Assembly (NCBI RefSeq): GCF_014207965.1
Contig: NZ_JACHLM010000004.1
Coordinates: 281,398 to 345,397, forward strand
Length of the DNA: 64,000 nt
Direction of reading: 5' to 3'
DNA from: Brevundimonas bullata
GTDB lineage: Bacteria > Pseudomonadota > Alphaproteobacteria > Caulobacterales > Caulobacteraceae
The notes beneath the pieces were generated by a model. It made no database searches. It saw only the letters and a list, made by a program, of their open reading frames with translations, and was not told the DNA's origin. The translations under genes and the position numbers were made by a program. Positions 18,827 through 28,270 of this stretch are shown one piece after another (position 1 is the stretch's first letter; each line of letters opens with the position of its first letter).

Positions 18827-19318
18827 GTGAACTTCCCGGAGGAAGGATCGCACCGCACGAGGAGGCGTTGTCTCCCTGCCTCCCCCCTCCCGCCTGTGAC
18901 GCCTTTGACCCTTGCCCTGATCCCCTTCCGCGCCGACAGCCGGCCTCGTCAGAGGCCCGGACTGCTGCGTCGCGCGGGACGGCTGGGCATGATGTCTCTG
19001 GGCTTCCTGATCATCGGCCTGGGCATCCTGATCGCCCCCCTGCCCGGTCCCGGCGGCGTGCCCGTCATCGCCCTGGGTCTGGTCCTGCTGCTGCGCAACT
19101 CCTGGTGGGCCAAGCGCCAGTTCATCCGCGCGCAGTACGCCCGGCCCAAGTGGGTCTATCCCTTCCGTCGCCTGATGCGGAAGAACCCGGAGATCGCGCC
19201 TGTCTTCTGGCAGCAGGCCCTGCGCGCCGAGAAGGTCGTGCTGCGCAAGCGTCCGTCGCGTCAGCTGATCCGGGCCCGCAAGCGCATCCGTCGCTTTTTC
19301 CGCAAGCTCTTCCGCTAA
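18827..19318 (+). CDS. Small membrane protein with PGPG motif (PGPGW-like)
   Basis: A protein of up to 163 residues with one long hydrophobic hairpin (MMSLGFLIIGLGILIAPL, then PGPGG, then VPVIALGLVLLLRN) and a very basic C-terminus (RARKRIRRFFRKLFR). The PGPG turn between two hydrophobic stretches resembles the PGPGW family of putative transmembrane proteins, whose function is unknown. The start is uncertain: the GTG at 18827 has no ribosome site, and a GTG at 18896 or the ATG pair near 18989 are alternatives. Confidence 0.6.
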   Translation: MNFPEEGSHRTRRRCLPASPLPPVTPLTLALIPFRADSRPRQRPGLLRRAGRLGMMSLGFLIIGLGILIAPLPGPGGVPVIALGLVLLLRNSWWAKRQFIRAQYARPKWVYPFRRLMRKNPEIAPVFWQQALRAEKVVLRKRPSRQLIRARKRIRRFFRKLFR

Positions 19319-19437
19319 AAAGCCACATTTCATCGCACACGGTAACGTGAACGGCGGATCAGCCCGTCGCGCGCCGAACGGCGTATGCTTCCCCTCGCGT
19401 AGTCAAAAGGCAGATGGCGTTGGGAGGCGCTTTTCTC

Positions 19438-19908
19438 ATGATGTCACGCGTAAAACAGGGAATCGTCGCCGGCTTCATAGCGACCGTCGCGGTTTCCATT
19501 CTTGAAGCGGTGAACCTCTTGTTCGCCAAGGTTTTCGATCCCTTCCCTGAAGTCGTCGCCCGCATGTTCGGATTGGGCAGCAATCTGGCGGCGGGCTGGG
19601 CGATCCACTTCGTCATCGGCTCGCTGATCATGGGGCCGCTGTTCGCGATCCTCTATGCCCGGTTGCCCACCAACACGCCTGAGACCAAGGGCATCCTGTT
19701 CGCCGTGGCGGCCTGGGTGGCGATGATGCTGATCATCACCATGATGGGCGATCCGCGCACCTTCTCCGGCAGTGCGGGCTTCGGCACCTTCGGCTGGATG
19801 TTGATCACCCACATGATCTTCGGCGGGGTGATGGGCAACGTCTTCGCCCGGATGCTGGCGCGCGAGAAACGCGCCGCTGGCTTCATCCACGGCGCGCCCG
19901 CCCACTAA
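19438..19908 (+). CDS. Four-helix membrane protein of unknown function (DUF6789-like)
   Basis: A 156-residue integral membrane protein with about four hydrophobic segments (GIVAGFIATVAVSILEAV, WAIHFVIGSLIMGPLF, AAWVAMMLIITMMG, WMLITHMIFGGVMGNVFA). The repeated small-residue and Met-rich helices resemble DUF6789-type proteins; the family name is given with caution. GGGAGG at 19423-19428 supports the ATG at 19438 over that at 19414. It is monocistronic, convergent with the ATP synthase operon. Confidence 0.65.
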   Translation: MMSRVKQGIVAGFIATVAVSILEAVNLLFAKVFDPFPEVVARMFGLGSNLAAGWAIHFVIGSLIMGPLFAILYARLPTNTPETKGILFAVAAWVAMMLIITMMGDPRTFSGSAGFGTFGWMLITHMIFGGVMGNVFARMLAREKRAAGFIHGAPAH

Positions 19909-19928
19909 CGGTCGGATGCTCCTGAAAC

Positions 19929-19958
19929 GCAAAAGGCCCCGCCGTCGCCGGCGGGGCC
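19929..19958 (-). terminator. Terminator of the ATP synthase Fo operon
   Basis: On the minus strand GGCCCCGCCG pairs with CGGCGGGGCC around a four-base loop and is followed by TTTTGCG. It lies 27 bases past the atpF stop. The 3' U-run is on the minus side only, so it serves the atp operon. Confidence 0.85.
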
Positions 19959-19984
19959 CGATGTGTTTGTCGCTGTGACCGCGA

Positions 19985-20503
19985 TCAGTTCAGCTTGTCG
20001 CCGATCTGAGCGATGGCGGCGTCGAGCATGGGGTCCGACTTGGCGCCGGCCAGGCGGGCGGCCAGGATATCCTCAGCCGCCTTGGCGGCCAGCTCAGCGG
20101 CCGCAGCCTTGACCTCGGTCGTAGCCTGGGCCTCGGCCTGGGCGATGCGACGCTCGGCCAGAGCCTGACGACGGGTCAGGGCCTCTTCCAGACGCACCTT
20201 GGCTTCAGCTTCCAGACGGCGGGCGTCGGCTTCAGCGGCGGCCAGCATCTCAGCGGCCTGGGCTTCAGCTTCAGCCTTCTCCAGACGAATCTGGGCCAGC
20301 ATGGCTTCGGCCTCGGCGCGCAGACGGGCGGCCTCGTCCAGTTCCGACTGGATCTTGGCGGCCTTGTCGTCCAGCGCCTTGGCGACCATTTTCGGCACAC
20401 CCACGGCGATCACGATGCCGATGAAGATCAGCAGGCCGACGAGAACCCACAGCTCGGCGCTGGTTTTGACGTCCCAGAAATGGGGGTCGAAGAACATGTT
20501 CAT
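19985..20503 (-). CDS. atpF: ATP synthase Fo subunit b
   Basis: A 172-residue peripheral-stalk subunit. One N-terminal membrane helix (LWVLVGLLIFIGIVIAVGV) is followed by a long Ala/Glu/Arg-rich coiled coil (about residues 40-160), the usual stator layout. Its ATG overlaps the stop of the b' gene in an ATGA, a sign of translational coupling. It is the last gene of atpI-atpB-atpE-b'-b. Confidence 0.95.
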   Translation of the reverse strand: MNMFFDPHFWDVKTSAELWVLVGLLIFIGIVIAVGVPKMVAKALDDKAAKIQSELDEAARLRAEAEAMLAQIRLEKAEAEAQAAEMLAAAEADARRLEAEAKVRLEEALTRRQALAERRIAQAEAQATTEVKAAAAELAAKAAEDILAARLAGAKSDPMLDAAIAQIGDKLN

Positions 20504-21108
20504 CAGGCGGCTCCCTTGACGGCGGCGTCGGCCTCGGCGGCCGTCGGGGCCTTGCCGGTCAGACGCTCGACGATGGCGCGCGTGGTGTCCGAGGCGATAG
20601 AGGCGGCGTGAACCATGGCGCCGTCGCGGGTCGCCGCGATGGCCTTCTCGGCCTCGGCGACGCGGGCGGCGACAATGGCTTCTTCCTCGGCCTGACGGGC
20701 CTGGATTTCAGCCGCGACACGCGCCTTGGCGGCGGCGGCCGTGGCGCGGGCGTCAGCGCGAGCCTTCTCGAGGTCGGCCTTGGCGGCGTCGGCCTGGGCG
20801 GCGGCTTCGGTCTGGACCGAACGCGCGGTGGCGACGGCCGAAGAAACGGTCTCGGCCCGTTCGTCGATCACGCGGCGCAGGCGCGGCGCGAAGACCTTGG
20901 CGACGAGCACATAAAGAATAGCGAACAGGATCAGCAGGTAAACGGCCTGCCCGGCCCAGTGCTGGAACTCGAACTGCGGCAGTCCGCCGGCGTCATGCTC
21001 GGCAGCGGCGGCAGCCGCATTGGCGGGCACGTGCCCGGTTTCGGCCGCGTATTCGACGGCCTGTTCCACCGGCAAGACCGGGGGCGGAGCAGAGGGGGTT
21101 GCAGCCAT
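20503..21108 (-). CDS. ATP synthase Fo subunit b'
   Basis: A 201-residue second stalk subunit, as found in photosynthetic and many alphaproteobacterial ATP synthases, which use a b/b' heterodimer. A longer N-terminal extension (Pro/Ala-rich, about 45 residues) precedes the membrane helix WAGQAVYLLILFAILYVLVA, then a coiled coil runs to the end. The N-terminal extension marks it as b' rather than b. It overlaps the b gene by 1 base. Confidence 0.92.
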   Translation of the reverse strand: MAATPSAPPPVLPVEQAVEYAAETGHVPANAAAAAAEHDAGGLPQFEFQHWAGQAVYLLILFAILYVLVAKVFAPRLRRVIDERAETVSSAVATARSVQTEAAAQADAAKADLEKARADARATAAAAKARVAAEIQARQAEEEAIVAARVAEAEKAIAATRDGAMVHAASIASDTTRAIVERLTGKAPTAAEADAAVKGAA

Positions 21109-21180
21109 GATTATCCGTCGCGAAAGCAGATGCGGCGGCGCAGCCGGTCAGGCGCGCCGCCGCTGATCAAGTGTTCGGGT

Positions 21181-21405
21181 TTAGCCGAGCCAGATCAGGA
21201 TGCCGAGCACGAAGGCCAGGATGCCCAGGGCTTCGGCGAGGGCGGCGCCCACGAACAGGTTACCGACTTGCGACGCGGCGGCAGCCGGGTTGCGCAGGGC
21301 GCCGGCCAGGAACTGGCCGAAGATGTTGCCGACGGCCAGAGCCGAACCAACCATACCGATGGTGGCGATACCGGCGCCGATGAACTTGGCGGCTTCAGCT
21401 TCCAT
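21181..21405 (-). CDS. atpE: ATP synthase Fo subunit c
   Basis: A 74-residue two-helix proteolipid that forms the rotor ring. The polar loop RNP is at about residues 38-40 and the proton-carrying Glu is in [10 protein letters not shown] (about residue 58). Glycine-rich helix packing ([17 protein letters not shown]) is typical. It lies between atpB and the b' gene. Confidence 0.97.
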   Translation of the reverse strand: MEAEAAKFIGAGIATIGMVGSALAVGNIFGQFLAGALRNPAAAASQVGNLFVGAALAEALGILAFVLGILIWLG

Positions 21406-21464
21406 AATGATATTCCTAATTCTTGGAGCGTTTGGAGGGTGGGGTTTAGTACTGGTCCGCAGCC

Positions 21465-22256
21465 TTAGTGGCCATGACCCAGGTTGACCACATCATTGAG
21501 ATAGATGCAGGCCAGAACAGCGAAGACGAAGGCCTGAAGGAAGGCCACGAGGAACTCAAGCGCAGTCAGAGCGACCACCATGCCGAGCGACAGGGCCGCC
21601 ACCGGCAGGGCGAACAGGCCCACGCCGCCCGCCAGCGCCACGCCCATGAGCGAGACGATAAAGCCGGCGAAGATCTTCAGCGCCACGTGACCGCCCAGCA
21701 TGTTGCCGAACAGACGAAGCGCCAGGGTCACGGGACGCAGCAGGAAGGAGAAGAATTCGATCAGGCCGACGACCGGACGCAGCACCAGAGGCGCGCTGGT
21801 CGGCCAGAACAGGCCGAAGAAGCCCAGGCCGTTCTTGGCGATGCCGATGATGACCACCAGGGCGAAGGTCAGCACGCCGAAGGTGGCGGTGACGGCCAGC
21901 TGCGAGGTGGCGGTGAACGTCAGGAACATGCCCAGCAGGTTCATCATCAGAACCAGCATGAACAGCGTAAAGACGAACGGGAAATACTTGCGACCGTCGT
22001 GGCCGATGATCGACTGAGCCAGGTTGTCGATCATGCCGAACATGGTCTCGCCCGCAGCCTGCAGACGGCCCGGGACCACCTGGGCGCGCGACGTCGAGAC
22101 CTGCAGGAAGGCGATGACCAGCACAAACGCCAGCGTCATCGCCAGGTGCGAGTTGGTGAAGGCCAGGTGGACCGTACCAATGACCGGCAGCGTGACTTCA
22201 CCGAAGTCGAGGCCGGGCAGCGGCGTGATCTGGAACTGATGAATCGGATCGGCCAC
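21465..22256 (-). CDS. atpB: ATP synthase Fo subunit a
   Basis: A 263-residue multi-spanning subunit that forms the proton half-channels. The essential Arg is in [14 protein letters not shown], and [20 protein letters not shown] near the C-terminus carries the conserved Gln region. It follows atpI by 14 bases in the same operon. Confidence 0.96.
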   Translation of the reverse strand: MADPIHQFQITPLPGLDFGEVTLPVIGTVHLAFTNSHLAMTLAFVLVIAFLQVSTSRAQVVPGRLQAAGETMFGMIDNLAQSIIGHDGRKYFPFVFTLFMLVLMMNLLGMFLTFTATSQLAVTATFGVLTFALVVIIGIAKNGLGFFGLFWPTSAPLVLRPVVGLIEFFSFLLRPVTLALRLFGNMLGGHVALKIFAGFIVSLMGVALAGGVGLFALPVAALSLGMVVALTALEFLVAFLQAFVFAVLACIYLNDVVNLGHGH

Positions 22257-22270
22257 GGGCCTTTCGCTCC

Positions 22271-22627
22271 TTAGTCTTCTTCTTCGCCGGCCTCGACGTA
22301 GGGAACGGGTTTCGCCGTCACTCCCGCCGCCAGGGCCTGCGCCATCAGCCGATTGGCTGTGCGGCGCGCCATGTAGATCGCCAGGGCGAAGCCCAGAAGG
22401 ACTCCGACCAAAAGGCCCCAGGGGCTCGTACCGAACAAGCGGTCAAAGCCGAACCCGAGACCCAGACCAACGAAAACACCGCCGAGCAACTCGGCGATGA
22501 TCTTGTAGGCCTGCCCCGTCACCGCGTGCGCAGCGAACTCGGCCGATTGCTCGACCTTGGTCCTGTCCTCCAGCGCGGATGCGCTGTCGTTGAGGCGTTT
22601 CATCGCCTCTTCGCGCGATTCCGTCAT
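22271..22627 (-). CDS. atpI: ATP synthase assembly protein AtpI
   Basis: A 118-residue protein with two membrane helices (LLGGVFVGLGLGFGFDRLFG and LLVGVLLGFALAIYMA), matching the AtpI/Atp1 family that aids c-ring assembly. It is the first gene of the Fo operon. The 180 bases upstream are AT-rich for this genome (TTAAGTTTAAG and CCTTAAC near 22740-22775) and probably hold the operon promoter; no exact promoter can be assigned. Confidence 0.88.
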   Translation of the reverse strand: MTESREEAMKRLNDSASALEDRTKVEQSAEFAAHAVTGQAYKIIAELLGGVFVGLGLGFGFDRLFGTSPWGLLVGVLLGFALAIYMARRTANRLMAQALAAGVTAKPVPYVEAGEEED

Positions 22628-22810
22628 CGGGGATATGGACCTATTCGCTCAGCGTCCGACATAGGGCCGGAACGGGTCTGAATTCGGCGCGGAACCTATA
22701 GCCGAGGGGGCCTCAGGTCAAGGCGGGCCGCCCCTTAGTTAAGTTTAAGTTTTTCAGCACCTTAACTTCAAAAGACAAACAGGCGTGGCGATGCGTCGCT
22801 GCTCGGCCCG

Positions 22811-23485
22811 TCAGTCGCCGTCCGGGCTGACGAAATCCTGGGCGAACTCGGGCGATCCGTCATCGTGGCCGCTCAGCCCATCTTCGCCTTCGCTGTCGCC
22901 GCTGCGGGTCGGATCGGGCACCTCGAAACCGACAGGAATCGCGAGATCCAGCAGGCCCGCCGCCTTCATCTCCTGCACGCCGGGCAGGTCATAGAGGCTG
23001 GCCAGGCTGAAATGCTCCAGGAACCGATCGGTCGTGGCGTAGGTGACGGGGCGCCCCGGCGTGCGCCGACGCCCCCGCAGCCGTACGAAGTCCATCTCCA
23101 GCAGCAGGTCCAGCGTTCCCTTGGACAGGGAGACGCCACGCACGCTCTCGACCTCGGCCCGGGTGCAGGGCTGGTGGTAGGCGATGATGGCCAGGGTCTC
23201 GAGCGCGGCCTTGGACAGGCGGCGCGGCTCGTCGCGTTCCTCGGTCATCAGGAAGCCCAGGTCGGCGGCGGTGCGGAAGCGCCAGCGATCAGCCACGCAC
23301 TCCAGTTCGACCCCGCGGCCCTGATAGCGTTGACGCAGGGCGGCTATGGCCCGGCCCGTATCGGCGCCCTCGGGCAGACGCCGCGCGATCTCGGCCGCCG
23401 ACAGCGGGGCGGCGGCGGCGAACAGCAGGGCCTCGACCCGGCGTTCGATCTCGGCGTCGTCGGGTTGGAAACTGAGGTCAGACAT
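22811..23485 (-). CDS. scpB: Segregation and condensation protein B
   Basis: A 224-residue winged-helix partner of ScpA and SMC in chromosome condensation. Typical text: VEALLFAAAAPLSAAEIA at the start, the AYHQPCTRAEVESVRG winged-helix segment (about residues 105-120) and PGRPVTYATTDRFLEHF. An acidic tail follows the core. It lies downstream of scpA on the same strand, separated by an inverted repeat element. Confidence 0.93.
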   Translation of the reverse strand: MSDLSFQPDDAEIERRVEALLFAAAAPLSAAEIARRLPEGADTGRAIAALRQRYQGRGVELECVADRWRFRTAADLGFLMTEERDEPRRLSKAALETLAIIAYHQPCTRAEVESVRGVSLSKGTLDLLLEMDFVRLRGRRRTPGRPVTYATTDRFLEHFSLASLYDLPGVQEMKAAGLLDLAIPVGFEVPDPTRSGDSEGEDGLSGHDDGSPEFAQDFVSPDGD

Positions 23486-23516
23486 TAAAACACCGGCCGT
23501 ACGCGCCCCCTACCCT

Positions 23517-23632
23517 CGTCATCCTCGGGCTTGTCCCGAGGATCCAGAGACTCGACGCTGAACGAAGGATACACCGCGCCTCACGAAGCAAGGATGCGGT
23601 TCTGGATCCTCGGGACAAGCCCGAGGATGACG
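23517..23632. repeat. Inverted repeat element between scpA and scpB
   Basis: The arms CGTCATCCTCGGGCTTGTCC (from 23517) and its near-perfect complement ending at 23632 can pair over about 32 bases. Each arm also contains its own smaller palindrome (CCTCGGGCTTGTCCCGAGG). It lies inside the scp operon and is non-coding. Confidence 0.85.
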
Positions 23633-23668
23633 AAGAGAAGAAAGGCCGGATGAGCGAATAGCGGGAGT

Positions 23669-24496
23669 TCACGGCGTCAGCTCCAGCGGCTGACCGAGGC
23701 CCCGGCGTTTGAGGAAAAGCTCGGCGAAGGCTTCGGACTGGCGCACGTCCATGGCCCCCTCCTTCACCAGCTCCAGACTGGCCGACAGGGTGGAGGCGGT
23801 ATAGCTGGCCTGGCTGGGCCCCTCGCCTTCGTCCTCGCGCGCCGGCGCCACCTGATCCAGCGGGGTCCAGTCGGCCAGGCGCGGCATCATGGACCGCAGC
23901 CAGTCGCGCGCGGCCTCCAGCTGGAAGGCCTCCACCCGCTGGCCCGGCGCGTAGTTGCGCCGCTCCTCGCGGCGTCGCTGGGCGACATAGGCGGCCATCA
24001 GCTCATACAGGCTGGCGTCCACGCGGTCGGAGGGGATGATGACGGTCGCTTCCGGGTCACCGCGGGTGAAGACGTCGCGCTTCAGCTGCGGGCGGCTGGT
24101 GATGGCCTCGACCGAGCGGCGCATGGCCTCCAGCTTCTGCAGGCGAAACGCCAGGGCGGCGGCCATTTCCTCGGCGGGCGGCTCCTCGGCCTTGCCCTTC
24201 TCGGTGCGCGGCAGCAGCAGGCGCGACTTCAGATAGGCCAGCCAGGACGCCATCACCAGATAGTCGGCGGCCATGGCGAAGTTGCGCCGCCGCGCCTCGT
24301 GAACGAAGGCCAGATACTGTTCCGCCAGCTTGGTGATGGACAGTTTCAGCAGGTCCACCTTCTGCGTGCGCGCCAGCGCCAGCAGGACGTGCAGCGGCCC
24401 TTCGTAACCTTCCAGATCGACGACGAAGGCCTCGGCGGCGTCTGCCTCGGCGACGGCGGTGAAGTCCAGATTAGGCTGGAAGGCGGTATCCCTCAC
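23669..24496 (-). CDS. scpA: Segregation and condensation protein A
   Basis: A 275-residue kleisin subunit of the SMC-ScpAB complex. The N-terminal SMC-binding segment includes VDLEGYEGPLHVLLALART, and the C-terminal helix region (about residues 215-270) is the second contact. The start overlaps the end of nagZ by 4 bases. The order SPOR-nagZ-scpA-scpB is a standard alphaproteobacterial cluster. Confidence 0.94.
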   Translation of the reverse strand: MRDTAFQPNLDFTAVAEADAAEAFVVDLEGYEGPLHVLLALARTQKVDLLKLSITKLAEQYLAFVHEARRRNFAMAADYLVMASWLAYLKSRLLLPRTEKGKAEEPPAEEMAAALAFRLQKLEAMRRSVEAITSRPQLKRDVFTRGDPEATVIIPSDRVDASLYELMAAYVAQRRREERRNYAPGQRVEAFQLEAARDWLRSMMPRLADWTPLDQVAPAREDEGEGPSQASYTASTLSASLELVKEGAMDVRQSEAFAELFLKRRGLGQPLELTP

Positions 24497-25557
24497 TGGG
24501 CCTGAGCCGGAGCTTGAGCCTCGCCCACGTCCGGCCCCTTGGCGGCGTCGAAGCGACCGCTCAGGGCCGCCTCCAGCCGGGCGCGGGCCTCGGCCACGTC
24601 CAGAGGCTCGGGCGTGTGGACGATGCGGGCCAGCGCCGCCTCGGCGCGGCGCCTGGCCTCGCCCTTCAGCTTGCCGGTTCCTTCAGCGACCTGACGCATT
24701 TCGCCAAGGTCGCCGTTGCAGTGCAGGACGACGTCGCAGCCCGCCTTCAGCGACTGTTCGGCGCGCTCGGTCAGGGTGCCCGACAGGGCCTTCATCGACA
24801 GGTCGTCGGACATGATCAGGCCAGAGAAGCCCAGATGCTCGCGCATCAGGCGGATGCCCTTCTTCGAGGTCGTGGCCGGGCGCTTGGCGTCGACGGCGGT
24901 AAAGACGACGTGGGCCGTCATGGCCATCGGCATGTCGGACAGGGCCTTGAACGGGGCGAAGTCCCAGGCGTCCAGCGTCTCCAGATCGGTCTCGACCACC
25001 GGCAGGTCGTGGTGGCTGTCGGCGAAGGCGCGGCCGTGGCCGGGAATATGCTTGATGATGGGCAGGACGCCGCCCGCCAGCAGGCCCTCGGCCGCCGCCC
25101 GGCCCAGTTGGGTCACGGTCGCCGGGTCCTGGGCATAGGCGCGGTCGCCGATGATGTCGTGGGCGCCCGGCACCGGCACGTCCAGCACCGGCACGCAGTC
25201 CACGGTGATGCCCAGTTCGCGCAGGTCGTGGGCCATCAGCCGCGCACCCAGACGCACCAGTTCGCGCGCCGCCATCGGGTCGTTGACGGCCTTCAGGTAG
25301 GCCGAGCCCGGAGGATACTTGGGCCAGTGCGGCGGGCCGAGGCGCTGCACCCGGCCGCCTTCCTGATCGATCAGGACCGGGGCGTCGGCGCGGCCCACGC
25401 TGTCGCGCAGATCCTCGACCAGGGCCTTGACCTGAGCCGGGGTGTCCACGTTGCGACGAAACAGGATGAAGCCCCAGGGTTTGGCCTCGGCGTAGAAGGC
25501 GCGCTCCTCCGCGGTCAGCTTGTGGCCGGAACAGCCGTAGATGGCGGCGGAGGTCAT
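24493..25557 (-). CDS. nagZ: Beta-N-acetylhexosaminidase (peptidoglycan recycling)
   Basis: A 354-residue glycoside hydrolase family 3 enzyme that removes GlcNAc from muropeptides in the cytoplasm. The flexible loop IKHIPGHGRAFADSHHDLP carries the catalytic His, and GLIMSDDLSMKAL carries the nucleophilic Asp. The ATG at 25557 (MTSAAIYGCSG) is chosen; the upstream in-frame ATG at 25611 lies in the repeat element. It overlaps scpA by 4 bases and lies downstream of a SPOR-domain gene. Confidence 0.95.
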   Translation of the reverse strand: MTSAAIYGCSGHKLTAEERAFYAEAKPWGFILFRRNVDTPAQVKALVEDLRDSVGRADAPVLIDQEGGRVQRLGPPHWPKYPPGSAYLKAVNDPMAARELVRLGARLMAHDLRELGITVDCVPVLDVPVPGAHDIIGDRAYAQDPATVTQLGRAAAEGLLAGGVLPIIKHIPGHGRAFADSHHDLPVVETDLETLDAWDFAPFKALSDMPMAMTAHVVFTAVDAKRPATTSKKGIRLMREHLGFSGLIMSDDLSMKALSGTLTERAEQSLKAGCDVVLHCNGDLGEMRQVAEGTGKLKGEARRRAEAALARIVHTPEPLDVAEARARLEAALSGRFDAAKGPDVGEAQAPAQAQ

Positions 25558-25566
25558 ATTTTTCTC

Positions 25567-25693
25567 CCGCTCATCCCCGCGGAAGCGGGGACCCAGGTTT
25601 GAGCCGCGCAAGCAACGAAGGCCGAAAGCCTCCTGTCACCGGTTCGGGCATCTCGCCAAAGAACTGGGTCCCCGCCTCCGCGGAGATGAGCGG
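25567..25693. repeat. Inverted repeat element between the SPOR gene and nagZ
   Basis: The arms (from 25567, core GCGGAAGCGGGGACCCAG, and the complement ending at 25693) match the element at 15627-15723 almost base for base, with a different centre. It ends 12 bases before the SPOR stop and begins 9 bases before the nagZ start codon, so it lies within the operon. Confidence 0.85.
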
Positions 25694-25705
25694 ACATCTT
25701 GGTCA

Positions 25706-26500
25706 TTAGCGGACGATGCAGTCGCGACCGGCGGCCTTCAGCGCGTTGCAGAAGGCGACGGCGCGGTCGCGGCTCATGCCGGTGAAGGTGGTGCGATAGA
25801 CGGTCGAGCCGTTGGCGGCGGTGACTTCCTGCACGCGCTTTTCAGCGCCCGAGGCGAACGAGCCGAAGCGCGAGGCGACGGCGGCGTATTCACGATCGGC
25901 GATGGCGGTCGAGGAGAAGGCGCCGATCTGCACGCCCGACGAACCGCCAGCGGCGGCGGGAGCGGCCGGAGCCGGAGCGGCCGGAGCCTTGACGGCCGGC
26001 GCTGCGGTCACGGGCTTGGCCGGAGCCGGAGTTGCTGGGGCGACCACAGCCGGGGCGGCGGGCGGCAGGGCCGTCGGCGCGACGGGGAGAGGCTGGGGCG
26101 CCGGGCGCGGCTCGACGGCTTCCGGGCCGGGGGTGAAGGTGGGGACGGCGTCGGTCGCCTCTCCGCCGTCGCGATAGACGCGCACGCCCGCTTCCGGGTC
26201 GATCGGCTGGGCGTCCAGCGGCGCCTCGACCTTCATGCTCTCGACCGGCGTGCCGACGGCGGGCGGAGCATCGGTCGAGGAGCGCACGCCCGAACGATAG
26301 AAGACCACCACAGCCACGATCAGGAGCAGCAGGACGACGGCGCTGATGATCAGGGTGATCGGCGGCGACTTGGCGGTCGGGGCGCGACGGGGATCATAGC
26401 TGCGACGCTCGAACGGCAGGTCGTCGTCGGTGGGCGGCGTATAGGCCCCCCGCTCGCGGCCGGCGTTGGGGTTGCCTCGGTGATCGTCGTCGTAGGACAT
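25706..26500 (-). CDS. SPOR-domain inner-membrane protein
   Basis: A 264-residue bitopic protein: a charged cytoplasmic head (1-50), one membrane helix (ITLIISAVVLLLLIVAVVVF, about residues 48-68), a long Pro/Ala-rich periplasmic linker, and a C-terminal SPOR domain (about 185-264, GVQIGAFSSTAIADREYAA...). SPOR domains bind denuded glycans at the division septum. It is upstream of nagZ and downstream of dgt, the usual arrangement in this group. Confidence 0.88.
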   Translation of the reverse strand: MSYDDDHRGNPNAGRERGAYTPPTDDDLPFERRSYDPRRAPTAKSPPITLIISAVVLLLLIVAVVVFYRSGVRSSTDAPPAVGTPVESMKVEAPLDAQPIDPEAGVRVYRDGGEATDAVPTFTPGPEAVEPRPAPQPLPVAPTALPPAAPAVVAPATPAPAKPVTAAPAVKAPAAPAPAAPAAAGGSSGVQIGAFSSTAIADREYAAVASRFGSFASGAEKRVQEVTAANGSTVYRTTFTGMSRDRAVAFCNALKAAGRDCIVR

Positions 26501-26582
26501 GGGTCGCGCTTTCTGGATCGGCTCCGCGCGCGAATCGGCGCGTGAGGAACTTCAGTCTAGCCCGCCCGTGGCCTCTTTCGAA

Positions 26583-27827
26583 TCACAGATCAAGCGCCAG
26601 ATCGAGACTGAACAGCTTGCCGTGGACTTCGATGGCGTAGCGGTCGGTCATCCCGGCGATATAGTCGCACACCGCCCGCGCCCGCTTGACCGGATCATCC
26701 GACAATGCCTGGGCCGACCATTCGGGCGGCATGACCTCGGGTTCTTCCATGAACAGGTGGAACAGTTGCGACAGGACGCGGCGCGCCTGGCTGCGGGTGC
26801 GGTTTACGCGGTAGTGGCGATACATCCGCTCGAACAGGAAGCGGCGCAGCACGCCCAGGTCGGCCATCATGCCGGCTGAGAACTGCACCATCATCTGCGG
26901 GGCCAGACGCACATCCTCGGCGGTGACGATGCGGTGTTCGGCCAGCCGCCGCTCGGTCTCGGCCAGAACGTCGTCGACCATGATGCCGATCATGCGGCGC
27001 ACGGCCTCCAGCCGGATCATGCGGTCGTCCAGCGCAGGCCAGTCGCGGCGCGCCTCGGCCAGGCAAGGCCCGATCAGCGGCACCTCGGCCAGGTCGGCCA
27101 GGGTGAACAGCCCCGCCTGCACCCCGTCGTCCACGTCGTGGTTGTTATAGGCGATGTCGTCGGCGATGGCCGCGCACTGGGCTTCCAGCGAGGCGAAGGT
27201 GTCCAGACGCAGGTCCCAGTTCGCGCCGCCGCCGGGGGCGTAGGCCGCGACCGTCTTCCACGCCGGTTCGCCCAGGTGATGCATCACCGGGCCGTTGTGC
27301 TTGATGACGCCCTCGACCGTTTCCCAGCTCAGGTTCAGGCCGGGGAATTTCGGATAGCGGACTTCCAGCTCGGTGATGACGCGGAAGCTCTGGACGTTGT
27401 GATCAAAGCCGCCGTAGTCGGCCATCTGGGCCTGAAGTTCGTCCTCGCCCGCGTGGGCGAAGGGCGGGTGGCCCAGGTCGTGGGCCAGGGCGATGGTCTC
27501 GGCCAGATCGTCGTCCAGCCGCAGCGCGTGGGCCAGGGACCGGGCAATCTGGGCCACCTCCAGACTATGGGTCAGGCGAGTGCGATAATGGTCGCCCTCG
27601 TGCGCCACGAAGACCTGGGTCTTCTCCTTCAGGCGACGAAACGCCGTGGCGTGGATGATGCGGTCGCGGTCGCGGGCGAAGGGGGTGCGGGTGCGGCTGG
27701 CGGGCTCGAAAACATGGCGGCCACGGCTGGCGGCGGGGTCTTCAGCGAAGGACGCGCGGGTCTGGCTCAAGGCGGACAGCACTTCTATTGCGACACAGGC
27801 CTTTGCGAACGCCTGTCCGCTCCTCAT
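26583..27827 (-). CDS. dgt: Deoxyguanosinetriphosphate triphosphohydrolase-like protein
   Basis: A 414-residue HD-domain hydrolase acting on dNTPs. The HD metal site is seen as [15 protein letters not shown] and [17 protein letters not shown], with the final Asp in [15 protein letters not shown]. The start at 27827 is chosen from homology; a longer frame continues upstream but would overlap erpA on the other strand. It is divergent from erpA with only 10 bases between start codons, so the two share a promoter region. Confidence 0.93.
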   Translation of the reverse strand: MRSGQAFAKACVAIEVLSALSQTRASFAEDPAASRGRHVFEPASRTRTPFARDRDRIIHATAFRRLKEKTQVFVAHEGDHYRTRLTHSLEVAQIARSLAHALRLDDDLAETIALAHDLGHPPFAHAGEDELQAQMADYGGFDHNVQSFRVITELEVRYPKFPGLNLSWETVEGVIKHNGPVMHHLGEPAWKTVAAYAPGGGANWDLRLDTFASLEAQCAAIADDIAYNNHDVDDGVQAGLFTLADLAEVPLIGPCLAEARRDWPALDDRMIRLEAVRRMIGIMVDDVLAETERRLAEHRIVTAEDVRLAPQMMVQFSAGMMADLGVLRRFLFERMYRHYRVNRTRSQARRVLSQLFHLFMEEPEVMPPEWSAQALSDDPVKRARAVCDYIAGMTDRYAIEVHGKLFSLDLALDL

Positions 27828-27837
27828 ATAGAGAGCC

Positions 27838-28227
27838 GTGAGCACCGTCCAATCCACAGAATCAGTCCGCGACCTGTCGCTTTCGATTTCGGCCCGCGCC
27901 CCGGAAGGCATCCTTCTGGCCGAGAGCGCGGCCAAGCGTCTGGCCAAGCTGGCCGAGATCGAGGGCAAGCCCGTCATGCTGCGCGTCGCCGTCGACGGCG
28001 GCGGCTGCTCGGGCTTCCAGTATCGACTGGAGCTGGTCGACGCGCCCGAGGCCGATGATCTGGTCGTGCGCCGCGACGGTCAGGCGGCGGTGATCGACCC
28101 GGTCTCCATCCCCTTCCTCAAGGGCTCCGAGATCGCCTTCGTCGACGAACTGGCGGGGGCGCAGTTCGTGGTGCGCAACCCGAACGCCTCCTCCAGCTGC
28201 GGCTGCGGCGTCAGCTTCGCCATCTAA
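27838..28227 (+). CDS. erpA: A-type iron-sulfur carrier (ErpA/IscA family)
   Basis: A 129-residue HesB-like protein that delivers Fe-S clusters. The three ligand cysteines are present: one in [11 protein letters not shown] and the pair in [12 protein letters not shown] at the C-terminus. Translation starts at GTG. Head-to-head with dgt, as in many alphaproteobacteria. An extended N-terminus (about 20 residues) precedes the fold. Confidence 0.93.
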   Translation: MSTVQSTESVRDLSLSISARAPEGILLAESAAKRLAKLAEIEGKPVMLRVAVDGGGCSGFQYRLELVDAPEADDLVVRRDGQAAVIDPVSIPFLKGSEIAFVDELAGAQFVVRNPNASSSCGCGVSFAI

Positions 28228-28270
28228 GGCTACGCTTGGCGCGGGTCGGTCGGGCGCCCATTTAGACGTT

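Noticed and set aside
22735..22780. Possible CtrA sites (TTAA repeats) before atpI
   Set aside because: The TTAA pairs are spaced by 2 and 13 bases, not the 7 required.
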